From Patescibacteria group bacterium (GTDB lineage: Bacteria; Patescibacteriota; Microgenomatia; PFEM01; JAHIFH01): a DNA stretch of 13,838 nucleotides. Where the stretch lies: NCBI GenBank assembly GCA_018900995.1, contig JAHIFH010000027.1:1-13838 (forward strand). The letters run 5' to 3'. Below are positions 13,070 to 13,838 of the stretch, one piece after another. The notes under the pieces were generated by a model, which worked only from the letters and a program-made list of their open reading frames with translations, searched no databases and was not told the DNA's origin. The stretch's first letter is position 1. The number at the start of each line of letters is the position of its first letter. Both the position numbers and the translations under genes were made by a program.

Positions 13070-13838
13070 AAAATCTTGCCTTGGCAGCTCCTTTAATCTT
13101 TTCCGGTAAACTCTTACTGGCTGAGCCTTTTTGGCTGACAGCCAAATGTATTGTTATTTTCACTATTCTTACCTCGGCAATTTATTTTTTCAATGATGTC
13201 CTTGATATTCCTCGGGACAAGCTCCACCCGGTTAAAAGAAAACGACCCATCGCCAGTGGTAAAATTTCCATCCCCACCGCCATCTTTGCTTTTGTCACCG
13301 GAAGCTTCATTAGTCTTTACTTAGCTTATTTAATAAACTTTTTCTTTTTCCTCGCTTGCCTCGCTTATTTTATTCTCCAAATTAGCTATTCTCTAATGCT
13401 CAAGAAGATTGTAGTTATTGATATTCTCGCCATTGCCGGTGGTTTTATTCTGCGGGTTTATGCCGGCGCCCTAGCTATCAATGTCCATATGAATGTCTGG
13501 TTCTTACTCTGCGTTATCTCCTTGTCTCTGTTTTTAGCAGCAGGAAAAAGAAGAACCGAACTGGCAATTCTTGAGCAAAAAGCCGCCCGTCACCGAAAAA
13601 CCCTCACTCATTACTCGCCACCCCTTTTAGACTCCTATCTCTCCATCTTTGCCAATTCTGCTTGGATGGCTTATGCTCTTTATACTTTTTTCGCTCCACC
13701 GCCACCGATTGGACAAAGAATTGCCCTTTTAAGGGATTTGCCCTTAACTTTTGCTGGTATCAACAAATGGCTGATGATTACCATTCCCGTGGTTATCTTT
13801 GGAATTATGAGGTACTTGAGAATTATTCATGAAGGCAC
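13015..13838 (+). CDS. UbiA-family decaprenyl-phosphate phosphoribosyltransferase (DPPR synthase-like), 3' end missing
   Basis: A UbiA-superfamily membrane prenyltransferase. DPPR synthases (mycobacterial UbiA, Rv3806c) join phosphoribosyl pyrophosphate to polyprenyl phosphate, the first step to the arabinofuranose donor. The N-terminal block LFRSIRPRQTLKNLALAA (8-25) is typical of that subgroup. The first Asp-rich motif, NDVLDIPRDKLHP (60-72), has D61, D64 and D68 and continues into KRKRPIASG (74-82). The second conserved region is VVIDILAIAGGFILRVYAG. The GTG at 13015 is chosen because a GGAGG site lies 9 nt upstream and the N-terminal motif follows at once; the first in-frame stop upstream is at 12955. 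The gene overlaps the WecA-like gene by 55 bp. The frame is open for 274 codons to the edge, close to the family's usual length of about 290, so little is missing. Confidence 0.88.
   Translation, partial: MVQLPFNLFRSIRPRQTLKNLALAAPLIFSGKLLLAEPFWLTAKCIVIFTILTSAIYFFNDVLDIPRDKLHPVKRKRPIASGKISIPTAIFAFVTGSFISLYLAYLINFFFFLACLAYFILQISYSLMLKKIVVIDILAIAGGFILRVYAGALAINVHMNVWFLLCVISLSLFLAAGKRRTELAILEQKAARHRKTLTHYSPPLLDSYLSIFANSAWMAYALYTFFAPPPPIGQRIALLRDLPLTFAGINKWLMITIPVVIFGIMRYLRIIHEG

Noticed and set aside
12306..13470. Repeated GCCGGCGC-type words (near 12309, 12620 and 13464)
   Set aside because: Each encodes Ala-Gly-Ala in membrane helices, so codon usage explains them; no regular spacing.
1..13838. 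tRNA, rRNA, CRISPR array, insertion sequence, riboswitch or prophage genes
   Set aside because: None seen by eye on either strand: no regular repeats, no transposase or integrase, and no cloverleaf or conserved rRNA words. A covariance-model search would settle small RNAs.

Overview
The window looks like chromosome of an AT-rich, very compact bacterium of the Candidate Phyla Radiation (Patescibacteria), most likely the Microgenomates side. This is inferred from gene content and protein style: a short methionyl-tRNA synthetase, a WecA-like transferase with substituted active-site motifs, a UbiA-type decaprenyl-phosphate phosphoribosyltransferase, tight gene packing with several start/stop overlaps, and few Shine-Dalgarno sites. 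TGA acts as an ordinary stop (for example at 3577-3579 and 10121-10123), which argues against the TGA-recoding Gracilibacteria/Absconditabacteria. No rRNA, tRNA, CRISPR array, insertion sequence or phage gene was seen, and no gene-free stretch exceeds about 100 bases.

Layout. Positions 1-3223, minus strand: an rmuC-uvrD pair (RmuC, then a UvrD/PcrA-type helicase that runs off the left edge just as a probable C-terminal nuclease domain begins). Positions 3224-3261: a 38-bp divergent promoter region. Positions 3262-4349, plus strand: a small membrane protein, then a TrpR/YerC-like regulator overlapping an unrecognised 105-residue protein; two strong palindromes precede the regulator. Positions 4394-7309: metG-tatD-glycosyltransferase, each overlapping the next. 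Positions 7319-13838: a cell-envelope glycan cluster made of a processive-type membrane GT2, two GT-C membrane glycosyltransferases, a small membrane protein, a WecA/MraY-superfamily phospho-sugar transferase, and a UbiA-family DPPR synthase cut by the right edge.

How the genes fit together. The right half could build a lipid-linked surface glycan. The WecA-like enzyme would load a sugar-phosphate onto a polyprenyl phosphate. The DPPR synthase would make a polyprenyl-phospho-pentose donor. The GT-C enzymes, a fold that uses polyprenyl-phosphate sugars, could consume such donors outside the membrane, while the two GT2 enzymes act on the cytoplasmic face with nucleotide sugars. The left half is DNA maintenance and housekeeping.

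The most striking non-coding signal is that seven recognisable -10 boxes lie so close to start codons (6-9 nt between box and start) that the transcripts should be leaderless or nearly so. In two cases the TAA stop of the preceding glycosyltransferase gene is part of the TATAAT box itself. No wholly new defence or mobile system is visible. The best candidates for new biology are this promoter architecture, the altered WecA-like active site, the GT-C enzyme lacking its first membrane helix, and the palindromes before the TrpR-like gene.
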